The position numbers and the translations under genes are program-made. From assembly GCF_024464655.1 (NCBI RefSeq), contig NZ_JANHAV010000003.1:170875-234874 (forward strand): 64,000 nucleotides of DNA, in the 5' to 3' direction. The DNA is from Halobellus inordinatus (GTDB lineage Archaea; Halobacteriota; Halobacteria; Halobacteriales; Haloferacaceae). How positions within the stretch are numbered: position 1 is the first letter of the stretch; each line of letters begins with the position of its first letter. The notes under the pieces were generated by a model. The model did no database searches, was not told the DNA's origin, and was given only the letters and a program-made list of their open reading frames with translations. This document shows positions 56,753-64,000 of the stretch, piece after piece.

Positions 56753-57004
56753 TTACTCGGGCTTCGGTCCCGTGATGTCCATCGGACGGATCCAGCCGTA
56801 CCAGATCACGAACACCATCCCGCCGTATCCGAGGATGAACACGACGATACCGACGCCGTCGTAGCCGGCTTCCGCGAGCAGGCGGCGAGCAATCCCGGAC
56901 CCCGCGACGCCGATCAGGAGGATGGCGGCCAACAGGAGTTTGCTACGGGTCAACTCGAAGAGCTGGGTGCGTTCGGTGCGTCCGCCGGCGTCGTCCTCGG
57001 TCAT
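56753..57004 (-). CDS. small two-helix membrane protein
   Basis: 83 aa from the ATG at 57002-57004. An acidic N-terminus (TEDDAGGRTERTQ), then two hydrophobic helices (SKLLLAAILLIGVAGSGIA; GVGIVVFILGYGGMVFVIW) and a RPMDITGPKPE tail. Function unknown; a chain of small membrane genes precedes the histidine kinase. Confidence 0.65.
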   Translation of the reverse strand: MTEDDAGGRTERTQLFELTRSKLLLAAILLIGVAGSGIARRLLAEAGYDGVGIVVFILGYGGMVFVIWYGWIRPMDITGPKPE

Positions 57005-57050
57005 TACCGTCAGTTGGAGCCGAAGACCCCTCAATGACTCGATCGGCCGC

Positions 57051-58217
57051 TCACCGGCTGGACTCGTCGGCGGTCTCGAACTCGATGCGAACGCCGCCGT
57101 CCGAACAGTCTGCGAGTGCGACCTGCCAGCCGTGCGCCGTCGCGACGTCGTAGACGATCGCGAGCCGGAGGTCGCGACGGTCCGTCTCGTTCACCGGGCG
57201 GTAGCCAAAGGGATCGACGCCGACGTCGCGTTCGAGACCCGGACCGTCGTCGGCGACGTAGAATCCATCCTCGTCGAGCGCGCCGATGCGGATCTCGACT
57301 GACGACCCGCCGCGGGCGACGGCGTCGTCGAACAGGCTCTCTAACGCCGTGCGGAGCCGTCGCTCGTTCGCGCGGACGGTCGTGCGGTCCTCGATCGTGA
57401 GCGTCGCCGCTGCGGGACAGACGGTGTCGAAGACGCCTTTCGCGAGGTAGCCGAGATCGACCGCGTCGACGTTCCCCGAGAGCGGTTCGCCGCGAACGAG
57501 ATCGAGGAGGCTCTCGGTGAGGCGGTCCATTCGGTCGACGGCACCGCGTGCGGCTTCGAGATGCCGCCCGTCGCCCTCGGTGCCGACGACGAGGTCGAGG
57601 TGTCCCGACGCGATACCGACCGGGTTCCGGAACTCGTGGGCGACGAGCCCGGCGAACCGGTCCAACCGCTCGTTTTTCCGCGCCAGCGCCGACTCCCGCT
57701 CGTCGAGCGCGGCCGCGTGATCGAGACGGTCGAGCGTCGTTGCGAACGCCTGGCCGATCAGCCCGGCGAGCGCGGCGTCTTCGCCGTCGACGCTCGTCGC
57801 ATCGGGCCGCTCCGGCCGACCAGGACGCCGAAAGCACAGCACTCGAGTGTCGTCGACGGGCACGACGAACCCGGTCGTCTCACCATCGTCGACGACAACC
57901 TCGTCGGTGGCGAGTGCCTCGCGCGCAGCGGCGGAAATAGAGTCAGCCGGAGCGACACGCCCGCCGTCCGATCCGACTGCGGCGCCGTCGCCCCCTTCAG
58001 CTTCCACGTCGGTACCGGCGACGCGCTCGACGGCGACCGACTCCCGCTCGGAGTCGACGGCGCACAGTCGAACGTCGGCGACGCCGAACAGTTCTGCTGT
58101 GGCCGCGGCAGTTCGCTCGAAGAGGTCCGCCTTCGACTCTGCAGCGGCGATGTCACACGCAGCACCCCGGCACCGTCGCAACGTCGCTGCCGGCTCCCGC
58201 TCGGAGTCTGTAGCCAT
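57051..58217 (-). CDS. GAF-domain sensor histidine kinase
   Basis: 388 aa, soluble. A GAF-like sensor region (about 30-170), H-box with His194 in FAGLVAHEFRNPVGIASGHL, and a HATPase domain with N-box RANERRLRTALESLFDDAV and G-box VADDGPGL. No receiver domain and no response regulator gene beside it, which is common for haloarchaeal kinases. ATG at 58215-58217 chosen over a frame start 16 codons earlier. Confidence 0.88.
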   Translation of the reverse strand: MATDSEREPAATLRRCRGAACDIAAAESKADLFERTAAATAELFGVADVRLCAVDSERESVAVERVAGTDVEAEGGDGAAVGSDGGRVAPADSISAAAREALATDEVVVDDGETTGFVVPVDDTRVLCFRRPGRPERPDATSVDGEDAALAGLIGQAFATTLDRLDHAAALDERESALARKNERLDRFAGLVAHEFRNPVGIASGHLDLVVGTEGDGRHLEAARGAVDRMDRLTESLLDLVRGEPLSGNVDAVDLGYLAKGVFDTVCPAAATLTIEDRTTVRANERRLRTALESLFDDAVARGGSSVEIRIGALDEDGFYVADDGPGLERDVGVDPFGYRPVNETDRRDLRLAIVYDVATAHGWQVALADCSDGGVRIEFETADESSR

Positions 58218-58391
58218 ACACTCTCTCGGAGCGTTTCCCGAATGAGTGCTGCTAAGAACACTCAATAGTGGTCTGTGCCGACAATAGCGGTCCGGTACTC
58301 ACGCAGCGGTGCCGAGCGCGGGACCGACGCAACCCGCTGGCGGTGCGCAAGACCGTGAATGCGGCTCGAAGAAGCGCCTACAGACCGCCGT

Positions 58392-59453
58392 TTACTCGTC
58401 GGCACCGCTGGCGACGCGGGAATCCGATCCCTCGTCGGAGTCGACGCCGACGCGCACGTCGTCGCTGGTGTGACCCTCTCGGATCGCAGCGCGAAGCCCG
58501 ACGGTTGCGATGCGTCCCGCGCAGTCGGCCGTTCGACGGATGCGCTCTACCGCGTTCGTCGTCCGATAGTCCGCGTCGGCGGAATCGAACAGTCGTCGGT
58601 CGATCGACTCAGCCGTCGCGCGGACGTCGTCCCGCGCTTCGAAGACGAACCAGATGGCGTCGGGGTCGGGAGCGAACGTCGCGTCGACGGCGGTCTCGAC
58701 CGCGTCGCGAGCCTGCGTCGCGACCGCGTCGATCTCGGCTGCGAGGTCGGCGTCGATCGGCTCGTCTACGTCGGCTGCGGTACTCGCGATCCGGTCGGCG
58801 TGCGTCGCGACCTGTGCGAGTTCGGCGGCCATCTCGTAGAACTGGAACAGTTCCGGACGGCTCTCGCCGAGGCTGTCGACCTCGTCCAACCGCGAGAGAC
58901 TCCGCACGAAGTAGCGCTCGACCATCCCGTGCAGTCGGTCCCCGCGATTGTCGCTATCGGCGACGGTCGACGCCGGGCCGTCACCGAGCAGCGCGGCCGT
59001 CGCCTCCCGGTGTCGCGACAGCGCGACGAACTGGAGATGCCGAACCGACTGCCGAACCGACACCTCCTCGGAGTTGAGGACGTTCCGGATCTCGACGTGT
59101 GACTCCGACTCGTCGGCGACGGTCACGCCGGCCATCGCTCGCGTGACCGATCGCAGGGCGGTCCGCTGTTCGCCCGTGAACTCGCCGTCGGCTTCGATGT
59201 GGATTTCGAGCGCGCCGGTCGCGTAGGCCGCTCGAAGGAGCCTGGCGAGTTGCGTCGCCGTCTCATCTGAGATCGTCAGATCGATGCGTGCCGCCTCGCG
59301 CTCGTCGGCCGTCTGGACGACCAGCAAGCCGTCGATGTGCGTATGAAGGTCGACGACCGCGCCCGCGGAGAGGCCCTGCTCATCGGCCCACTCGCGCGGC
59401 AGCGACACCGTGTACGTCCCGTTGCTGACTCGTTGTATCTTCCGTGTCTCCAT
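58392..59453 (-). CDS. phoU: AbrB-PhoU fusion regulator of phosphate uptake
   Basis: 353 aa. Residues 1-45 are a SpoVT/AbrB-type DNA-binding beta domain (RKIQRVSNGTYTVSLPREWA), and two PhoU helical bundles follow (about 110-320). The layout predicts a DNA-binding PhoU, unlike bacterial PhoU, which has no DNA-binding domain. It lies next to pstB in the same orientation (133-base gap) and probably controls the pst operon. Confidence 0.88.
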   Translation of the reverse strand: METRKIQRVSNGTYTVSLPREWADEQGLSAGAVVDLHTHIDGLLVVQTADEREAARIDLTISDETATQLARLLRAAYATGALEIHIEADGEFTGEQRTALRSVTRAMAGVTVADESESHVEIRNVLNSEEVSVRQSVRHLQFVALSRHREATAALLGDGPASTVADSDNRGDRLHGMVERYFVRSLSRLDEVDSLGESRPELFQFYEMAAELAQVATHADRIASTAADVDEPIDADLAAEIDAVATQARDAVETAVDATFAPDPDAIWFVFEARDDVRATAESIDRRLFDSADADYRTTNAVERIRRTADCAGRIATVGLRAAIREGHTSDDVRVGVDSDEGSDSRVASGADE

Positions 59454-59586
59454 CGTAAACTTCGGTCTCTCGGGTCGGTCGCAGTCTCTACTCCGGGGTC
59501 AGTCGTCCGGACGGTGCCAGCAGTGTCACGGCGCGTCGAGTGGGGGCCGGGCGGCCGACAGCGGCACGCGGGAGGGCGAAGCCGGG

Positions 59587-60492
59587 TTATCCGAACTTGC
59601 CGCTGATGTAGTCATCGACACGCTGGCTCTGGGGATCCTCGAACACCTGGTCGGTGTCGCCGTACTCGGCGAGTTCGCCGCCAGTCAGGAAGACAGCGGT
59701 CTGATCCGAGATGCGGGCGGCCTGCTGCATATTGTGCGTCACGATGACGACCGTGTAGTCCTCCGCGAGGTCGTGGATGAGCTCCTCGATCTTCGCGGTC
59801 GCGATCGGGTCGAGCGCGGAGGCGGGTTCGTCCATCAGCAACACCTCGGGGTCAGTCGCGAGCGCGCGAGCGATACAGAGTCGCTGCTGTTGCCCGCCCG
59901 AGAGCCCGAGGGCGTTGTCGTCGAGGCGGTCGGAGACTTCCTCCCACAGCGCGGCCTGCCTGAGCGAGCGCTCGACCAGTCGTTCTTCGGCGTCCTCGTC
60001 GCTTCGCCCGAAGACCTTCGCGAGGAGGCTGGTGTCGATGTCGCCGTGCTTTCGCGGGCCGTAGGAGATGTTGGCACGAATCGACTTCGGGAACGGGTTC
60101 GGTGACTGAAACACCATCCCGACGCGCTTTCGGAGCTCGACCAGATCGACGCCGTCTTGGTAGATCTCCTTGCCGTCGAACGCGACCGAGCCGTCGACGC
60201 GTGCGGAGTTGATCCGATCGTTCATCCGGTTGAGACACCGGAGGAACGTGGACTTCCCGCAGCCCGACGGCCCGATGAGCGCCGTGACGCTCTGTTCGGG
60301 GATGTCCATCGAGACGCTCTTGAGCGCGTGGTCGTCGCCGTAGTAGACGTCGAGGTCCTCGACGGCGAGTTTCGTGCGGCCGTCGAACTCGTACTCCGTC
60401 CACTCCGAGCGCAGCTTCTCTTCTGATTCGCCGCTCGTGGTCTGCAGCGGCTGGGTCGTATCCTTTCGTGGGTTCTGTTTGGTCTCACTCAT
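59587..60492 (-). CDS. pstB: phosphate ABC transporter ATP-binding protein PstB
   Basis: 301 aa, longer than bacterial PstB by about 45 residues because of an acidic N-terminus. Walker [10 protein letters not shown] near 74-82, ABC signature LSGGQQQRL, Walker [14 protein letters not shown], and the PstB-specific CLNRMND after Walker A. It powers phosphate import. It overlaps pstA by 8 bases. Confidence 0.95.
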   Translation of the reverse strand: MSETKQNPRKDTTQPLQTTSGESEEKLRSEWTEYEFDGRTKLAVEDLDVYYGDDHALKSVSMDIPEQSVTALIGPSGCGKSTFLRCLNRMNDRINSARVDGSVAFDGKEIYQDGVDLVELRKRVGMVFQSPNPFPKSIRANISYGPRKHGDIDTSLLAKVFGRSDEDAEERLVERSLRQAALWEEVSDRLDDNALGLSGGQQQRLCIARALATDPEVLLMDEPASALDPIATAKIEELIHDLAEDYTVVIVTHNMQQAARISDQTAVFLTGGELAEYGDTDQVFEDPQSQRVDDYISGKFG

Positions 60493-62119
60493 AGTCGAGT
60501 TTCCTCCGGAAGTAGTATCGCGTCACGATGCCGACCGCGTAGAACGACAACACGACCAGCAGTAGGATGAGCGCCGTCGCCCAGCGGAACTGGTCGGGGT
60601 TGCCGACGTTTCCGGACGCGCCGACACCGGCCGTGATGAGCGCGTAGAGCTGATACGGGAGCGCAGACGTCGCCTGCAGCAGTTCTGGATTCGAGACGAA
60701 CGGCGGGGCAGCCGTGAACTGGAAGCCGCCGATCACGTCGGCGGTCTGGCTCCCCGGGACGAACACCCCGCCGGCCATCGTCAGGAGAATCGGGGCCGTC
60801 TCGCCGGCGATCCGGCCGACGCCGAGGATCGTCCCCGTGACGACACCGGGCAGGGCGGCCGGGAGCACGACGCTGCGGATGGTCTGCCACTTGGTGACGC
60901 CGAGTGCCGCGCTCGCGTCCCGGTACTCGTCGGGGACCGAAAGCATCGCTTCGCGGCTCGTGATCACCACAAGTGGGAGCAGCATAAAGCCGAGCGTCAG
61001 CATCCCCGCGAGCAGCGACTTCCCGTTGCCGAACCGGGGGATGAGGAACGCGAACCCGAACAGACCGAAGACGATGCTCGGGGTGCTCCACAGTCCGTTG
61101 GTCGCTACCTCGACGACCTGCGTGAAGCGACCGCGCTCGGCGTACTCGGTGAGAAAGATCGCCGCGCCGACGCCGAGCGGGACCGCGAACAGCACCGCGC
61201 CGACGACGAGCCAGAACGTCCCCACGATCGCCGGGAGGACGCCGTTGAGGTCGTTGAGGAGGCCGACGCCGTTCATCGCGAACGGCAAGTAGACCGGCCA
61301 AGAGAAGGTGACGCTCGCGCCGAACAGCGCGACCGTCGACTCCGGACCGACGCCGGGACCGAAGGTGAGGCCGCGGAAGAGGCCCGGAACGCCCTTGAAG
61401 ACGGTGAACGCGACGAGCGCGAAGAGCACGCCGACGATCGCGGCCGCGTTCAGATAGACGAGGAGATACGCGCCGACGCGACGGCCGCGGGCGCCGAAGC
61501 CGCCGTAGGCCTTCGCGGCGGCCCAGCCGGTCAGGAGCGCACAGAAGACCGTCACGACGGGCACCATAAATTCGGCCGTCAGCGACGCCTTCTGTTCCCA
61601 GCCGAGGTCCCAGACCGACGTCGGCGCGATGTAGCCACTGAGAAAGACGAGGCCCACGAGCGCGGTCACGACGCCAGCGGGGAGCGTCGAGCCGACGTCC
61701 TCACGCGGGAGGACGGTCGCCGCGAATCCGGCTGCCCCCGTCAGAATCGCCCCGAGAAGCCAGCCGGCGAGACCGAGGCCGAGCACCTGGGAGGCGACGA
61801 GCCCGCCGACGACGAGCCAGATCAGCGTGAAGGCGACGGCGGCGACGATGCCGGCGTCCGGCCGCGGGTTCGTCTCGACGGCACCGAACCGGGAGCCGAC
61901 GCCGAACACGACGACGGCGACACCCTGGACGAGCAGGAGGCCGCCGAGAAGCGGGAGCGTCGGAACGCCGGCGAGCGTACCTGTGAGTCCGACCACCTCG
62001 AACATCGCGGCGAGACCGAGTCCGAAGAGCACCGAGGCGACACCCACCGCGAGCGCCGCGACCGCGTCAGCACCCGAGGTGTCCTCTCGGACCAGTCGGG
62101 TTCGCGTCGCACCCGCCAT
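60485..62119 (-). CDS. pstA: phosphate ABC transporter permease PstA
   Basis: 544 aa, about twice the length of bacterial PstA. The first ~250 residues contain several extra membrane helices unlike the usual PstA; the canonical permease ([12 protein letters not shown] loop [20 protein letters not shown]) is in the second half. The extra segment is an extension without a clear role. It overlaps pstC by one base (TGATG) and pstB by eight. Confidence 0.92.
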   Translation of the reverse strand: MAGATRTRLVREDTSGADAVAALAVGVASVLFGLGLAAMFEVVGLTGTLAGVPTLPLLGGLLLVQGVAVVVFGVGSRFGAVETNPRPDAGIVAAVAFTLIWLVVGGLVASQVLGLGLAGWLLGAILTGAAGFAATVLPREDVGSTLPAGVVTALVGLVFLSGYIAPTSVWDLGWEQKASLTAEFMVPVVTVFCALLTGWAAAKAYGGFGARGRRVGAYLLVYLNAAAIVGVLFALVAFTVFKGVPGLFRGLTFGPGVGPESTVALFGASVTFSWPVYLPFAMNGVGLLNDLNGVLPAIVGTFWLVVGAVLFAVPLGVGAAIFLTEYAERGRFTQVVEVATNGLWSTPSIVFGLFGFAFLIPRFGNGKSLLAGMLTLGFMLLPLVVITSREAMLSVPDEYRDASAALGVTKWQTIRSVVLPAALPGVVTGTILGVGRIAGETAPILLTMAGGVFVPGSQTADVIGGFQFTAAPPFVSNPELLQATSALPYQLYALITAGVGASGNVGNPDQFRWATALILLLVVLSFYAVGIVTRYYFRRKLDYE

Positions 62120-63246
62120 CAGACGTCACCTCCGAACTTCTTGCGCATCCGCCACTCGACGTACTGCGACCCGACCGAGATGACGAGGACGGTGACAAAC
62201 AGGATGACGCCGGCGACGAACAGCGCGTCCATCTGGAGGCCGTCTGCCTCGCCGTAGTTCCGGGCGATGAGCGACGTCAGCGTCTCCTGTCCGTAGAACA
62301 CGTTGTACAGCGGGTCCGTGAGTTTGGGGACGCCGCGGAGCATCACCGTCGCGGCCATCGTCTCGCCGATGGCCCGGCCGACACCGAGGAGGACCGCCGC
62401 GGAGACACCGGAGAAGGCGGCCGGCAGCGTGATCGACGTCATCGTCTGCCAGTCGGTCGTGCCGACCGCCAGCGATCCGCTCTTCATCGACTCCGGCACG
62501 CTGTTGAGCGCGTCCTCGGCGACGGAGACGACCGTCGGCAGCGCCATCAGGCCGACGACGACGCCGACGAACAGGTACGTCCCCTGACCGAGGATGTTGA
62601 ACTGATCGGACGCCCACGGACTCAGGACGGTGAATCCGATGAAGCCGTAGACGATCGACGGAATCCCGGCGAGGATCTCGACACCGGGCTTGACTAATTC
62701 ACGAACGGTTCGCGGTGCGATCTCCGAGAGAAACAGCGCGGCAGCGACGCCGAGCGGCGCGGCGACGGCGGTCGCGACGAGCGTGACCATAACCGTCCCG
62801 TGGATCATCGGGACCATCGAGTAGCGGATCGGCGAGGAGACCGCATCCCACTCCGGTTGGATGAACATCCGGAGCCCGGGGATCTCGATCCCGAACACCG
62901 TCGCGCTCTCGTAGAAGACGACCGGAACCGCCTCGACGAAGATGAACGCGGTGATGAGGATCAAGATCAGGATCGTGGACACCGTCATCGTCAGCGTGAG
63001 AAGCCGTGCCGTCAGGCCCTGGTGTCGGAGCCAACCGTAGCTGGCCGTGACGAGGAAGACGGCGAAGGGAACGATCGTGTACGAGGAGACCGCGAGGAAC
63101 CCGACGAAGGCGGTCAAGAGCGCGGCCGTCATCACGCCCACGACGGCGAGCGCCTCCCGGTCGGTCTCGTCGACGAAGTTACGGAAGCGTCTGACGAGGT
63201 GCCCGAGCGCCTCCGCGTCGGTGTCTTCGCTAGTTGCCTGTGCCAT
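62119..63246 (-). CDS. pstC: phosphate ABC transporter permease PstC
   Basis: 375 aa. About seven membrane helices; the EAA loop is ESMKSGSLAVGTTDWQTMTSITLPAA. IPSIVYGFIGFTVL is typical of PstC. It pairs with PstA. The start is the ATG at 63244-63246, about 80 bases after the pstS stop. Confidence 0.95.
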   Translation of the reverse strand: MAQATSEDTDAEALGHLVRRFRNFVDETDREALAVVGVMTAALLTAFVGFLAVSSYTIVPFAVFLVTASYGWLRHQGLTARLLTLTMTVSTILILILITAFIFVEAVPVVFYESATVFGIEIPGLRMFIQPEWDAVSSPIRYSMVPMIHGTVMVTLVATAVAAPLGVAAALFLSEIAPRTVRELVKPGVEILAGIPSIVYGFIGFTVLSPWASDQFNILGQGTYLFVGVVVGLMALPTVVSVAEDALNSVPESMKSGSLAVGTTDWQTMTSITLPAAFSGVSAAVLLGVGRAIGETMAATVMLRGVPKLTDPLYNVFYGQETLTSLIARNYGEADGLQMDALFVAGVILFVTVLVISVGSQYVEWRMRKKFGGDV

Positions 63247-63325
63247 CGTTGCTGAACGTGTGCATCGTATGAGTGGATAAATGGACGAACTGGTTGTACG
63301 GCGAGGCGAGTTGCGACAGCCGGCG

Positions 63326-64000
63326 TTACACCTGCTCAGGGAGCTTCGCCTTCTCGGCCTCGATGTCGGCGGTCGGCAGCGGGATGTAGTTGTTCGCTTC
63401 GACGAACACCTGCTGGCCGAAGTCCGTCAGGAACATATTCATGAACGCGGCCTCGCGCATATCCGTGCCGCTGGGGGTGTCCTCCGTGATCTTCGTGTAC
63501 TGGTGGAGGTCACGGTTGAGCGGGTACGCGGAGTCGAAGATCGTGTTCTCTGCGTCCTTGTCGGGCTCGTACAGCGTGCCCTCGAACTCGATCCCGATCG
63601 GGAGGACGGTGTCGCTCGTGAACGCCAGCGCCATATACGCGATGGAGCCCTCGTTCTGCGAGACGGCCTGGGCGACCTGCTGGTTCTGACCGAACCGGGT
63701 GTCGACGCCCGGCATCGGGGCGTCGGCGGAACCCAGCATATTGAGCCGGAACGCGGTGTCCGTCCCGGAGCCTTCCGCACGGCCGATCACGTAGATCTCC
63801 TGATCCGGACCGCCGACTTCGCTCCAGTTGGTGATCTCGTCCTGGTAGATCTTGCGGACCTGCTCACCGGTGAGCTGTGTGACACCGTTGTTGTAGACGT
63901 CGCTACTGACGACGACCGGCTGGCCGTCGCGACCGAGGACGTGGTCGACGACTTCCTCTTCGGCTTTGCTCTCGCTCCAGCCGAGTTCGGCCGTGATCGG
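63326..64000 (-). CDS. pstS: phosphate-binding protein PstS, C-terminal part
   Basis: 224 residues present; the gene runs off the right edge and its start, signal and lipobox are outside the window. YQDEITNWSEVGGPDQEIYV, then GRAEGSGTDTAF (the phosphate-binding GSGT loop) mark PstS. QNEGSIAYMALAF and the C-terminal AFMNMFLTDFGQQVFVEANNYIPLP are also typical. It is the first gene of the pst unit on the minus strand. Confidence 0.93.
   Translation of the reverse strand, partial: PITAELGWSESKAEEEVVDHVLGRDGQPVVVSSDVYNNGVTQLTGEQVRKIYQDEITNWSEVGGPDQEIYVIGRAEGSGTDTAFRLNMLGSADAPMPGVDTRFGQNQQVAQAVSQNEGSIAYMALAFTSDTVLPIGIEFEGTLYEPDKDAENTIFDSAYPLNRDLHQYTKITEDTPSGTDMREAAFMNMFLTDFGQQVFVEANNYIPLPTADIEAEKAKLPEQV

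Noticed and set aside
1..64000. tRNA, rRNA and CRISPR arrays
   Set aside because: Gaps were read for cloverleaf-like sequences and regularly spaced repeats; none was seen, though a dedicated scan (tRNAscan-SE) was not possible.

Overview
The window is chromosomal DNA from a halophilic archaeon (class Halobacteria). The evidence is high GC with strong third-position G/C bias, very acidic predicted proteins, archaeal machinery (replication factor C large subunit, HMG-CoA synthase), typical haloarchaeal families (DUF2150, DUF5815- and DUF6149-like proteins, a HemAT aerotaxis transducer, Tat lipoproteins) and TTTAAA-like boxes about 25-30 bases before many starts, as in leaderless transcripts. 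The genus cannot be fixed from the sequence alone.

Layout. 1-4.7 kb: the start of an M48-type protease, a GTPBP1-like translational GTPase, a J-domain membrane protein, a hotdog thioesterase, an SDR dehydrogenase and a divergent Lrp/AsnC regulator. 5.0-8.9 kb: a two-gene DabB-DabA inorganic carbon uptake unit. 9.0-10.5 kb: an IS1341-type element carrying only tnpB, with hairpin ends, inserted just before a small zinc-ribbon gene. 10.7-15.0 kb: the glycine cleavage operon gcvT-gcvH-gcvPA-gcvPB (minus strand). 15.2-21.3 kb: HemAT, an MFS transporter, small conserved proteins, a NYN nuclease, a TatD-like hydrolase and DUF2150. 21.5-25.5 kb: two pilin-like surface protein genes; the second carries nine 46-residue beta-solenoid repeats. 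25.6-32.6 kb: HMG-CoA synthase, an HTH regulator, membrane proteins, a GNAT enzyme, a PNPOx-like flavoprotein and rfcL. 32.7-35.2 kb: a polar amino acid ABC transporter. 35.4-49.6 kb: housekeeping metabolism (heme A synthase, M24-like protein, hybrid malic enzyme, RNase HI, CBS protein, DMT exporter, cytidylate kinase, DUF1684, M29 aminopeptidase, enolase-like protein, DUF1405, pdxS, thrB). 49.8-58.2 kb: a flavin oxidoreductase, DUF6149, carB, small regulators and a histidine kinase. 58.4-64.0 kb: the phosphate system pstS-pstC-pstA-pstB plus an AbrB-PhoU regulator, with pstS cut by the window end.

Most of the window is ordinary haloarchaeal core genome. Three things stand out. (1) The pilin-anchored solenoid locus at 21.5-25.5 kb looks like a surface adhesin or a decorated pilus pair, and its repeat has an unusually exact period. 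(2) A family of 80-base near-perfect palindromes is present in three intergenic copies (29.2, 49.6 and 51.9 kb) with a diverged fourth at 0.3 kb; the copies show a compensatory base change in the stem, and one copy abuts the carB stop codon. (3) The TnpB lacks the usual RuvC-II glutamate yet keeps the other catalytic residues, the zinc ribbon and the element ends. No rRNA, tRNA or CRISPR array was seen.
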